Below are positions 16,957 to 24,505 of a DNA stretch of 64,000 nt, in pieces (position 1 is the stretch's first letter; each line of letters begins with the position of its first letter). Origin of the DNA: Arenimonas sp049195245 (GTDB lineage: Bacteria > Pseudomonadota > Gammaproteobacteria > Xanthomonadales > Xanthomonadaceae); contig NZ_JBMIRR010000025.1 in the NCBI RefSeq assembly GCF_049195245.1, positions 248,001-312,000 of the forward strand, read 5' to 3'. Made by a program: the position numbers and the translations under genes. Under the pieces are notes generated by a model. That model did no database searches and was not told the origin of the DNA. It worked only from the letters and a program-made list of their open reading frames with translations.

Positions 16957-17595
16957 TCAGGCCGAGAAAAGTCCACGCAGGTCATCGGGCCGCGCGGCCA
17001 GGTGGGTGGCGCCGGCGGCGCGCAGTTCGGCCTCTTCGCCAAAGCCCCAGAGCACGCCCACCGAACCGATGCCGTGGTGGTTGGCGCCCTCGATGTCCAT
17101 GTGCCGGTCGCCGATCATCCAGGTGTCGCCCGACGACCGCCCCAGCCGCGCGAAGGCTTCGCCGATCAGCTCGGGCTTGTGGCTCAGGCGGCCACAGGCG
17201 GTGGCGCCGATGATGTCCTGGAAGACATGGCCGAACGGCAGGTGCGCAATGATCTTGCGCGCATGCGGTTCGTTCTTGGCGGTGACCACGGCCAGCCGGT
17301 GGCCCGCCTGCGACAGCGCCAGCACCGTTTCGCCGATGCCGGGATAGACCTCGTGCTCGGCCCAGCCGTGGGTTTCGAAGCGATCGCGGTAGTGCAGCAC
17401 CGCCTGTTCGGTGCGGGCCGCATCGCCCAGCAGCGGCCCGAAGCTGTCGCGCAGCGAAGGGCCGATCCAGCGCCGCAAGGCCGGCGCCGGCGGCACCGGT
17501 TCGCCCATCGCCTGCAGCGCGTGGGCCACGCAGCGCGTGATGCCGATGGCCGAATCGATCAGCGTGCCGTCGAGGTCGAAGAAGAGGGTTTTCAT
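16957..17595 (-). CDS. HAD-family phosphatase, phosphoglycolate phosphatase-like
   Basis: A 212-residue haloacid dehalogenase-superfamily hydrolase. Motif I is FFDLDGTLIDSAIG with the nucleophile Asp, motif II is AVVTAKNEPHARKI, and motif III/IV is MIGDRHMDIEGANHHG. A helical cap (about residues 15-80) follows motif I, as in the Gph/PGP subfamily. The likely role is repair of phosphoglycolate or a related small phosphate ester, but HAD substrates are hard to assign. The ATG at 17595 gives the standard MKTLFFDLDGT start. Immediately upstream is an unusual repeat element separating it from pgk. Confidence 0.85.
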   Translation of the reverse strand: MKTLFFDLDGTLIDSAIGITRCVAHALQAMGEPVPPAPALRRWIGPSLRDSFGPLLGDAARTEQAVLHYRDRFETHGWAEHEVYPGIGETVLALSQAGHRLAVVTAKNEPHARKIIAHLPFGHVFQDIIGATACGRLSHKPELIGEAFARLGRSSGDTWMIGDRHMDIEGANHHGIGSVGVLWGFGEEAELRAAGATHLAARPDDLRGLFSA

Positions 17596-17597
17596 TG

Positions 17598-17787
17598 TTT
17601 TGGCCACGGATTGACGCGGATAAGAGCGGATAGAGCGGTCGGACTGTTGAACCGTCGGATTGGAGTGCTCGTTGCACAGGCCACAGTCATACGAAAGTGT
17701 CCTTTGAAAGGAACCGACCTGCATTCAATTGATCGGCACCTATCGGCACTTATCCGCGTTCATCCGCGTAAATCCGCGGCAAAAAAA
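17598..17787. repeat. decamer-phased inverted repeat element between pgk and the HAD gene
   Basis: The right arm (17731-17780) is five successive 10-base units with consensus nATCsGCrnn, ending in a run of seven A. The left arm (17607-17636) is three 10-base units beginning CGGAT in the opposite orientation. The arms are imperfect inverted copies: the left CGGATTGACGCGGATAAGA matches the reverse complement of the right arm with a few mismatches. A run of T flanks the left side. About 95 bases of non-repetitive DNA lie between. On the pgk strand the A run becomes seven T immediately after the pgk stop codon. The element looks like a dispersed palindromic repeat rather than a gene. Confidence 0.7.
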
Positions 17788-18963
17788 CTACTGCGACCGC
17801 GCCTCCAGCGCAGCCACCGCAGGCAGCACCTTGCCCTCGCAGAATTCAAGGAAGGCCCCGCCACCCGTGGAGATGTAGCTGATGCCGGCCTCGACGCCGT
17901 ACTTGTCCACCGCCGCCAGCGTGTCGCCGCCGCCGGCGATGGAGAAGGCCGGCGAATCGGCGATGGCGCGCGCCAGGGTCTGGGTGCCCTTGCCGAAGGC
18001 GTCGAACTCGAACACGCCGACCGGGCCGTTCCAGACCACGCTGCCCGCCAGGCGGATCATGTCGGCGTAGCGCGCGGCGGTGTCGGGGCCGATGTCCAGG
18101 ATCATGTCGTCCGGGCCCACTTCGGCCACCGGCTTCACGGTCGCCGGCGCGTCGGCGGCAAAAGCCGGCGCCACCACCACGTCGGTGGGAATGGGGATGT
18201 CGGCGCCGCGTGCCTTGGCATCGGCCAGGATCTGGCGCGCGGTGTCGAGCAGGTCGGCCTCGCACAGCGACTTGCCGACCGGATGCCCGACGGCTGCGAT
18301 GAAGGTGTTGGCGATGCCGCCACCGACGATCAGCTGGTCCACCTTCGACACCAGGTTGGACAGCAGCTCGAGCTTGGTGCTGACCTTGGAGCCGGCGACG
18401 ATGGCGATCATCGGGCGCGCCGGTGCCAGCAGCGCCTTGCCCAGCGCATCGAGTTCGGCCATCAGCAGCGGACCGCCGCAGGCGACCTTCGCGTGGCGGA
18501 TGGCGCCATGCGTGGAGGCCTGGGCGCGGTGCGCGGTGCCGAAGGCGTCCATCACATAGATGTCGCACAGCGCCGCGTACTTCTTCGACAGCGCCTCGTC
18601 GTCCTTGGCCTCGCCCACGTTCATGCGGCAGTTTTCCAGCAGCACCAGCTGGCCGGGCTGCACGTCCACGCCGTCCACCCAGTCCTTCATCAGCGGCACT
18701 TCGCGGCCCAGCAGCTCGGACAGGCGCGCGGCGACCGGAGCCAGCGAATCCTCGGCGGTCCACTCGCCTTCCCTGGGCCGGCCCAGGTGCGAGGTGACCA
18801 TCAGCGCGGCGCCCTTCTCCAGCGCCAGGCGGATCGTCGGCAGCGCGGCGGTGATGCGCTGCTCGGAGGTGATGCGGCCATCCTTCACCGGCACGTTGAG
18901 GTCTTCGCGGATGAGCACGCGCTTGCCGGCCAGGTCGAGGTCGGCCATACGAAGGATGGACAT
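17788..18963 (-). CDS. pgk: phosphoglycerate kinase
   Basis: A 391-residue glycolytic enzyme converting 1,3-bisphosphoglycerate and ADP to 3-phosphoglycerate and ATP. The N-terminus MADLDLAGKRVLIREDLNVP carries the substrate-binding RxDxN motif. The nucleotide-binding C-terminal domain shows GPVGVFEFDAFGKGT and SIAGGGDTLAAV. The length is normal. The start at 18963 has a GGAG ribosome site; an internal Met six codons in is an alternative. The TAG stop directly abuts the T run of the downstream repeat element. The gene is divergent from the GNAT gene. Confidence 0.97.
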   Translation of the reverse strand: MSILRMADLDLAGKRVLIREDLNVPVKDGRITSEQRITAALPTIRLALEKGAALMVTSHLGRPREGEWTAEDSLAPVAARLSELLGREVPLMKDWVDGVDVQPGQLVLLENCRMNVGEAKDDEALSKKYAALCDIYVMDAFGTAHRAQASTHGAIRHAKVACGGPLLMAELDALGKALLAPARPMIAIVAGSKVSTKLELLSNLVSKVDQLIVGGGIANTFIAAVGHPVGKSLCEADLLDTARQILADAKARGADIPIPTDVVVAPAFAADAPATVKPVAEVGPDDMILDIGPDTAARYADMIRLAGSVVWNGPVGVFEFDAFGKGTQTLARAIADSPAFSIAGGGDTLAAVDKYGVEAGISYISTGGGAFLEFCEGKVLPAVAALEARSQ

Positions 18964-19056
18964 GGGGTGCTCCGGGAAGGTCTGCGGGAATGGCGGGCAT
19001 TTTCCCCCGCGCGGGCAGCCCGGGGCAAACCGCGTGGGCGCGTGGGAGAATGCGGC

Positions 19057-19617
19057 ATGGCTTCCGAACCGATCGATCCGCCGGTACTTCAGAACGACCG
19101 CGTGCGCCTGCGGCCCCTGCGCAGCCGCGACGCGGCCGATGTCTTTGCGCTCTACCGGGATCCGGAGGTGTGCCGCTACTGGAGCTTCGCGCCCTGGACC
19201 GACCCCGCGCAGGCCGAGGCCTGGCTGGCCGAACGCATCCCGATGCGCCCGCCGGCGGTTTACGGCTGGGCCTTGACCGAGCCCCTGGAAGACCGGCTGG
19301 TGGGCACCACCGCCCTGTTTTCGCTCAATGGTCCCAATGCCCGCGCCGAACTGGGCTATTCACTGCTTCCGGCCCGCCAGGGCCGCGGCCTGGCGCGCGC
19401 TGCGGTGGGACTGGCGCTGGATTACGCCTTCGGCGACTTGGCCCTGGAACGTGTCGAGGCCGACGTGGATCCGCGCAACGAGGCGTCCTGGCGCCTGCTG
19501 GAACACTTCGGCTTCCGCCGCGAGGGCCTGCTGCGCAACCGCTGGCGGGTCGGCGGCGAGTTCGCCGATTCGTGGATCTACGGCCTGCTGCGGGCCGAAC
19601 ACCGGAGCGGGGCATGA
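19057..19617 (+). CDS. GNAT-family N-acetyltransferase (RimJ/RimL-like)
   Basis: A 186-residue acetyl-CoA-dependent acetyltransferase. The acyl-CoA pyrophosphate loop is visible in LLPARQGRGLARAAV, after beta-strand motif NARAELGYSL. The C-terminal NEASWRLLEHFGFRREGLLR resembles RimJ/RimL protein N-acetyltransferases. The substrate, an N-terminal amine or a small molecule, is not predictable. The ATG at 19057 fits the family N-terminus. Its stop overlaps the next gene's start as ATGA, so expression is coupled to the Sua5 gene. A much longer frame running through this region from 15394 is an antisense shadow apart from this 3' part. Confidence 0.85.
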   Translation: MASEPIDPPVLQNDRVRLRPLRSRDAADVFALYRDPEVCRYWSFAPWTDPAQAEAWLAERIPMRPPAVYGWALTEPLEDRLVGTTALFSLNGPNARAELGYSLLPARQGRGLARAAVGLALDYAFGDLALERVEADVDPRNEASWRLLEHFGFRREGLLRNRWRVGGEFADSWIYGLLRAEHRSGA

Positions 19618-20576
19618 ACACCGAGCTGGAGGCCGCCCTGGCGGCGTTGCGCCGCGGCGAGGCCATCGGCCTGCCCACCGAGACCGTCTACGGCCTGGCC
19701 GCCGATGCCTCGCGGCCCGACGCGGTGCGGCGCATCTTCACGCTCAAGGGCCGGCCCGCGGATCATCCGCTGATCGTGCACCTGGGTTCGGCGGCGCAGA
19801 TGGACGACTGGGCCGTGGACATCCCCGAGTCGGCGCGCGTGCTGGCCAAGGCCTTCTGGCCCGGGCCGCTCACCCTGATCCTGCGCAAGCAGCCCCAGGT
19901 GCCCGACGAAGTGACCGGCGGCCAGTCCACGGTGGGCCTGCGCTGCCCCGACCATCCGCTGGCGCTGCAGCTGCTGCAGGCGTTCGGTGGCGGCCTGGCA
20001 GCACCGTCGGCCAATCGTTTCGGCCGCATCAGCCCCACCTCGGCCGCACACGTGCGCGCCGAGTTCGGCGAGTCGGTGCCGGTGGTGCTGGACGGCGGCG
20101 ACTGCGCGGTGGGCATCGAAAGCACCATCGTGGACCTGTCGGGCGACTTGCCGCGCATCCTGCGCCCGGGCCGCATCGGCCGCGCCCAGCTTGAAGCCCT
20201 GGTCGGCTTCGTCGCCGAGGGTGCCAGCGGCGACAGCCCGCGCGCTTCGGGCACGCTGGAGGCGCACTACGCGCCGCGCACGCCGCTGCTGATGCTGCCG
20301 CGCGCGGCGCTGGAATCGGAGGCGTTGCAGCAGCAGGTGCTGGGCAAGCGCGTGGAAGTCCTCTGCCTCGACACCTTGCCCGAGGGCCTGCCGGGCCTCG
20401 CGCTGCCGCGACGCGCCAGCGACTACGAACACGGCCTGTATGCCGCACTGCGCGAGCTCGACGCACGCGGCGTGAACCTCCTGCTGGCGGAGCGTCCGCC
20501 CGAATCCGAAGACTGGCTGGCGGTGCACGACCGCCTGCGCCGCTCGGCGGCGGGCGCGGGCCAGGACGCGACGTGA
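19614..20576 (+). CDS. sua5: L-threonylcarbamoyladenylate synthase, two-domain Sua5 type
   Basis: A 320-residue protein that makes threonylcarbamoyl-AMP from Thr, bicarbonate and ATP, the first step of the t6A37 modification of ANN-decoding tRNAs. The YrdC domain (about 1-200) has the start GLPTETVYGLAADAS, the basic LKGRPADHPL motif and PSANRFGRISPT. The C-terminal Sua5 domain (about 210-310) begins at ASGTLEAHYAPRTPLL. The length separates it from the short TsaC form. It is coupled by ATGA to the GNAT gene before it and by GTGA to the membrane-protein gene after it. Confidence 0.93.
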   Translation: MNTELEAALAALRRGEAIGLPTETVYGLAADASRPDAVRRIFTLKGRPADHPLIVHLGSAAQMDDWAVDIPESARVLAKAFWPGPLTLILRKQPQVPDEVTGGQSTVGLRCPDHPLALQLLQAFGGGLAAPSANRFGRISPTSAAHVRAEFGESVPVVLDGGDCAVGIESTIVDLSGDLPRILRPGRIGRAQLEALVGFVAEGASGDSPRASGTLEAHYAPRTPLLMLPRAALESEALQQQVLGKRVEVLCLDTLPEGLPGLALPRRASDYEHGLYAALRELDARGVNLLLAERPPESEDWLAVHDRLRRSAAGAGQDAT

Positions 20577-21202
20577 AGCCGTCGCCCGGGGCCAGCGCCT
20601 GGGCGGCCCTGCCGGACGGCATCACGGCGCTGGGCTTCGCCTGGGTCTGGGCCTCTCCCTTCGCGTTCGGCGGCATCGGCGTGAAGACCGCGCTGGTGAC
20701 GATGCTGGTGGAGTTCCTGCTCATCCACGGCACCGGATTCTTCAATGCCCTGTCCAACGCCGGCGACATGAAGAAGTCCACGCGCGTGCTGGGCATGTTC
20801 GGGCTGTCGCTGTTCTACGTGCTGATGATCGCAGCCTTCTCGCTGGCCTTCGACGCCTGGTGGCCGTTCGTGGCCTTTGCCTGGCTGCTGGTCGGCAAGA
20901 TCGTATGGACGCTGCGGCGGCCGGTCGCCACCGACGACCAGATGTTTTCGCTGATGGCGGCCTGGGCCGCGTCGGTGGCGGCGTACCTGGCCGCGGTGAT
21001 GATTACCTCGATCCCGGAAAGCTTCCCGCGCGGCGGCATGGCCGCCGAACTGCAGCCGCGCTTCGGCCTCGGCGACGCCAGCGGCGGCCTCTGGGTCGAC
21101 GAGCCGCACCGCGTCGTGGCGGCCGGCGCGCTCTACTTCGCCCTGCTCTGCCTCGGCAAACTCGCCACCGCCGTCTGGGATTCGCGGCGGCGGCGGGGGT
21201 GA
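20573..21202 (+). CDS. multi-span membrane protein of unknown function
   Basis: A 209-residue membrane protein with about five hydrophobic stretches (around residues 15-32, 38-58, 75-100, 122-145 and 180-197). It starts with GTG, which overlaps the sua5 stop as GTGA, so translation depends on the preceding gene. I do not recognise the family with confidence; the pattern LVTMLVEFLLIHGTGFF is vaguely like the DUF6498-type protein at 13616-14260. The C-terminus is basic and faces a long non-coding stretch. Confidence 0.65.
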   Translation: MKPSPGASAWAALPDGITALGFAWVWASPFAFGGIGVKTALVTMLVEFLLIHGTGFFNALSNAGDMKKSTRVLGMFGLSLFYVLMIAAFSLAFDAWWPFVAFAWLLVGKIVWTLRRPVATDDQMFSLMAAWAASVAAYLAAVMITSIPESFPRGGMAAELQPRFGLGDASGGLWVDEPHRVVAAGALYFALLCLGKLATAVWDSRRRRG

Positions 21203-21645
21203 GTTCGCGTCGAGCGTGAGAAGCGCCCCGGCATCCCACAGGCCGTGCCGCAACCTGAAAGGACCGTACTTGGCCCGCGTCGGATGCCTATCGTCCAATG
21301 CTCACTGGGGGGACGAGCAAAAAGCGCGTGCGGCGCTCCGCGCGGGAGCGCGGGCTTTCAGCTTTGCCGGCCAGATGCGCGTCTCGAGATCGCGCAGAAC
21401 CCACCCCCGCCGCCGGGCGGATAGGTGTCTCGATCTCGACGTCCATCCAGTTCGCGACCACGTCGGCTGCGTGTCCAGGTGGACGCGCACCCGCTGACAT
21501 GCTGGTGGCAGGTGTAAGGATCTGCTTAACCGCGCGGTCAGCAGGAGAGATGGTCCGCCTTGGTCCGGATATCACACGCGCAAGCATCGGAGCGCGCGGT
21601 CACGGGCCTTCCTTTGAGCACCCGCGGCAGATGGACCGGCGGCGC
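21203..21645. other. gene-free stretch, possibly containing a decayed coding remnant
   Basis: This is the first 440 bases of the 593-base gap between the membrane-protein gene and gap. No convincing gene was found. Overlapping short frames exist on both strands (plus 21298-21690, minus 21288-21587). The minus one has some protein-like stretches (DVVANWMDVEIETP) but no ribosome site, no recognised domain and irregular codon use compared with flanking genes. It may be a degraded gene or a dispersed intergenic repeat. It is reported so the gap is not read as overlooked. Confidence 0.4.
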
Positions 21646-21648
21646 CGT

Positions 21649-21712
21649 GGAAGCGAAGGTCACTTTCTGCGAAATAAAAGGCTTCTCTGAGCAGAAAGTG
21701 ACCTTCGCTTCC
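21649..21712. repeat. perfect 22-bp inverted repeat
   Basis: The arms 21649-21670 and 21691-21712 are exact reverse complements (beginning GGAAGCGAAGG and ending CCTTCGCTTCC) around a 20-base A/T-richer spacer. The outer flanks also pair partly (GGCGCC on both sides). The spacer has no long T run right after either arm, so it is not a standard intrinsic terminator. It lies downstream of the gap terminator and of the plus-strand membrane-protein gene. Confidence 0.9.
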
Positions 21713-21745
21713 GCGGTGACGCCGGCGCCATAAACCAAGGGGCGC

Positions 21746-21774
21746 AAAAAGAAAGCCCCGGCAAGCCGGGGCTT
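21746..21774 (-). terminator. rho-independent terminator of gap
   Basis: A 10-bp perfect stem (AAGCCCCGGC at 21753-21762, GCCGGGGCTT at 21765-21774), with an AA centre that opens to a small loop, is followed on the minus strand by TTTCTTTTT. It begins 22 bases past the gap stop codon. Confidence 0.85.
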
Positions 21775-21795
21775 CCAATGCAGGGCCGTGGGCGC

Positions 21796-22809
21796 TTACT
21801 TGGCGGCCATCAGCGCCAGGGTCGTGTCGAGCATGCGGTTGGAGAAGCCCCACTCGTTGTCGTACCACGAGCAGACCTTCACCAGCGTGCCACCCATCAC
21901 CTGGGTCAGCGTGGAGTCGTAGACCGAGCTGCGCGGATCGTGGTTGAAGTCGATCGAAACCAGCGGCTTGGTGTTGAAGCCCAGGATGCCCTTGAGCGCA
22001 CCCTCGGACGCGGCCTTGATGGCGGCGTCGATCTCTTCCTTGCTGGTCTCGCGCGCGGCCACGAAGGACAGGTCCACCACCGAGACATTGATGGTCGGCA
22101 CGCGCATCGAGAAGCCGGTGAGCTTGCCGTTGAGCTCGGGAAGCACCAGGCCCACCGCGGCGGCGGCGCCGGTCTTGGTCGGGATCTGCGACTGCGTGGC
22201 CGAACGGGCGCGGCGCAGGTCGCTGTGGAAGACGTCGGTGAGCACCTGGTCGTTGGTGTAGGCGTGGATGGTGGTCATCAGGCCGTGCACGATGCCGATC
22301 TTCTCGTGCAGCACCTTGGCCAGCGGCGCCAGGCAGTTGGTGGTGCAGGAGGCGTTGGAGATGACGGTGTCCGAGGCCTTGAGCGTGTCGTGGTTGACGC
22401 CGAACACGACGGTGTTGTCCACGTCGCTGCCGCCCGGGGCCGAGATGATGACCTTCTTGGCGCCCGCGGCCAGGTGGGCCGAGGCCTTGGCCTTGCTGGT
22501 GAACAGGCCGGTGCACTCCAGCACCACGTCCACGCCCAGCGCGCCCCAGGGCAGCTTGGACGGGTCGCGCTCGGCGCAGACCTTGATGCGGTCGCCGTTG
22601 ACGATCAGGTCGCCGCCGTCCACTTCCACGTCGCCCGGGAACTTGCCGTGGGCGGTGTCGTAGCGGGTCAGGTGCGCATTGGTCTCGGCATCGCCCAGGT
22701 CGTTGATGGCCACGATGGTGATCTCGTGGGTGCGCTTGGCTTCGTACAGCGCGCGGAGGATGTTGCGACCGATGCGGCCGTAGCCATTGATGGCGACCTT
22801 GATGGACAT
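21796..22809 (-). CDS. gap: glyceraldehyde-3-phosphate dehydrogenase, type I
   Basis: A 337-residue NAD-dependent glycolytic enzyme producing 1,3-bisphosphoglycerate. The Rossmann start MSIKVAINGYGRIGRN, the catalytic Cys in ASCTTNCLAPLAK, the inorganic-phosphate-site region and SWYDNEWGFSNRML near the C-terminus are all present. The residues after the second strand (VAINDLGD) suggest NAD rather than NADP preference. The ATG at 22809 has AGGAGAC upstream. A possible -10 (TAAAAT) lies 51 bases upstream of the ATG, and a strong terminator follows the gene. It is transcribed as a single gene within the glycolytic neighbourhood. Confidence 0.97.
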   Translation of the reverse strand: MSIKVAINGYGRIGRNILRALYEAKRTHEITIVAINDLGDAETNAHLTRYDTAHGKFPGDVEVDGGDLIVNGDRIKVCAERDPSKLPWGALGVDVVLECTGLFTSKAKASAHLAAGAKKVIISAPGGSDVDNTVVFGVNHDTLKASDTVISNASCTTNCLAPLAKVLHEKIGIVHGLMTTIHAYTNDQVLTDVFHSDLRRARSATQSQIPTKTGAAAAVGLVLPELNGKLTGFSMRVPTINVSVVDLSFVAARETSKEEIDAAIKAASEGALKGILGFNTKPLVSIDFNHDPRSSVYDSTLTQVMGGTLVKVCSWYDNEWGFSNRMLDTTLALMAAK

Positions 22810-22859
22810 GGTGTCTCCTGGAGCCGGCGCGGGGCCGGGGATGGGCTGGTAAGCCCGAC

Positions 22860-22865
22860 ATTTTA
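22860..22865 (-). promoter_or_regulatory. possible -10 element of gap
   Basis: The minus strand reads TAAAAT (five of six matches to consensus), 51 bases before the gap ATG, in the short divergent region shared with the OmpW-like gene. No convincing -35 is visible, so this is a weak call. Confidence 0.35.
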
Positions 22866-22969
22866 GCAACCCCGGGCCCCCACTCCCAGCGGCGGGCGAT
22901 TTGACCTGCCTCAAGGCGGTCCCGGCGGCCCCGGCGGAGACTGGCGCCACTTTCCCCAGGAGTGATGCC

Positions 22970-23593
22970 ATGAAGATCCTTGCCAAGCTCGCCCCCCTGG
23001 CCGCCGCCGCGGCCCTGCTGCTCGCCCCGCCGGTGCTGGCCCAGGAGGCCGGGGACTGGACCTTCGGCCTGGGCGCCCACGGCGTGCTGCCCACCTCCGA
23101 CAACGGCAGCCTGGCCGGTGGCGCCCTGGAGGCCGACGTCGGCGACAACTGGCGCCCGACCGTGACCGCCGAGTACTTCTTCAGCGAACACTGGGGCGTC
23201 GAGGTGCTGGCCTCCCTGCCCTTCCAGCACGACATCGAGCTCAACGGCGTGCGCGCCGGCTCCACCAAGCACCTGCCGCCCACGGTGTCGGTGCAGTACC
23301 ACTTCAACGGCGGCGAGCGGGTCAAGCCCTTCGTCGGCCTGGGCCTGAACTACACGATCTTCTTCAGCGAAAGCACCACCGGGCCGCTGGCCGGCACCGA
23401 CCTCTCGCTGGACAACTCGCTGGGCCTGGCCGCGCACGCGGGCCTGGACTTCGCGGTCGGCAAAGGCAAGTGGCTGCGCCTGGACGCGCGCTGGATCGAC
23501 ATCGACACCGATGTGAAGGTGGATGGCACCGGCGTGGGCAGCGTGAACATCGACCCGATGGTGTACGGCGCGGCCTTCGTCTGGGCCTTCTGA
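22970..23593 (+). CDS. OmpW-family outer-membrane protein
   Basis: A 207-residue exported protein with a signal peptide cleaved near PPVLA (about residue 24). The mature part is a small beta-barrel with OmpW signatures: TAEYFFSEHWGVEVLASLPF, KHLPPTVSVQYHF and VKPFVGLGLNYT, with a C-terminal aromatic residue (VWAF). OmpW proteins are eight-stranded barrels with a hydrophobic channel implicated in passage of small hydrophobic molecules and stress adaptation. The ATG is preceded by AGGAG. The gene is divergent from gap and 48 bases ahead of the nuclease gene. Confidence 0.88.
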   Translation: MKILAKLAPLAAAAALLLAPPVLAQEAGDWTFGLGAHGVLPTSDNGSLAGGALEADVGDNWRPTVTAEYFFSEHWGVEVLASLPFQHDIELNGVRAGSTKHLPPTVSVQYHFNGGERVKPFVGLGLNYTIFFSESTTGPLAGTDLSLDNSLGLAAHAGLDFAVGKGKWLRLDARWIDIDTDVKVDGTGVGSVNIDPMVYGAAFVWAF

Positions 23594-23641
23594 GCCCCGC
23601 GGGTGGCGGCTGCCATGGCCGCTGGCGTAAAGTCGGCGGCC

Positions 23642-24496
23642 ATGAAAATCATCCTGCCCCGCGCCGTTTCCACGTCCCTGCTGCTTTCGGCGCTGCTGCT
23701 CGCCTCGGGCGCGGCGCTGGCCTGGAGCAAGCAGGGCCACCAGCTGGTAGGCGAGCTGGCCCAGCGCGACCTGACGCCCGCGGCGCAGCGCGAGGTTGAT
23801 CGCCTGCTGGCCGGCGAGCCGGTGCCGACACTGGCCGGCGTGGCCACCTGGGCCGACGAGATCCGTGCCGAGAGCCGCGGCGCGGGCAATGCGTTAGGCA
23901 CCCTGAGCAGCAAGTGGCACTACGTCAATTTCAGCGGCAAGGGCTGCGACTACGTGCCGGCCCGCAACTGCCCGGACGGCAACTGCGTGATCGGCGCGAT
24001 CCAGGCGCAGGCCGCCACCCTGGCCGACCGCGGGCGCAGTGACGAGGACCGCCGCAACGCCCTCAAGTTCATCGTGCATTTCGTCGGCGATGCGCACCAG
24101 CCCATGCATGCGGGCCTGGCCTCGGACCGCGGGGGCAACAACTTCCAGCTCAACTACCGCGGCAAGGGCGCGCGCCAGGGCGAAGGCACCAACCTGCACG
24201 GCGTCTGGGACTACTGGCTGCTGCAAAGCGCTGAGCTCGACAACACCCGCTACACCCGACGGCTGCTGGAACTGCCGCTGCCGCCCGATCCCACCGTGGG
24301 CGCCGAACACCGGCCGCTGCAGTGGGCGCTGGAATCGTGCGCGCTGATCGAGAGCCAGGCGATCTACCCGCCGCGGCGCCGCATCACCGACGCCTACCTG
24401 GACCAGCACCGTCCACTGGCCGAGCGGCGTGTGCGCCAGGCCGGGGCGCGGCTTGCGGAGTTGATCAACGCTGCTTTGGATCCGCCGCGCCCGTAA
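23642..24496 (+). CDS. secreted S1/P1-type nuclease
   Basis: A 284-residue exported nuclease that cleaves single-stranded DNA and RNA using three zinc ions. Signal-peptide cleavage after A27 would expose W28 as the mature N-terminus, matching the conserved Trp1 zinc ligand of P1 nuclease, and HQLV follows. Further ligands are visible in IVHFVGDAHQPMHAG and NLHGVWDYWLL. The length is normal. It lies 48 bases after the OmpW-like gene, possibly in the same transcript, and converges on the M56 peptidase gene with a 9-base gap. A likely role is nucleotide scavenging in the periplasm or medium. Confidence 0.93.
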   Translation: MKIILPRAVSTSLLLSALLLASGAALAWSKQGHQLVGELAQRDLTPAAQREVDRLLAGEPVPTLAGVATWADEIRAESRGAGNALGTLSSKWHYVNFSGKGCDYVPARNCPDGNCVIGAIQAQAATLADRGRSDEDRRNALKFIVHFVGDAHQPMHAGLASDRGGNNFQLNYRGKGARQGEGTNLHGVWDYWLLQSAELDNTRYTRRLLELPLPPDPTVGAEHRPLQWALESCALIESQAIYPPRRRITDAYLDQHRPLAERRVRQAGARLAELINAALDPPRP

Positions 24497-24505
24497 GCCG
24501 CGATC

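Noticed and set aside
15394..19617. A 1407-codon plus-strand open frame
   Set aside because: It runs antisense to pyk, the HAD gene and pgk, has His/Arg/Gln-rich translation typical of GC-rich shadow frames, and only its last 187 codons (the GNAT gene) are real.
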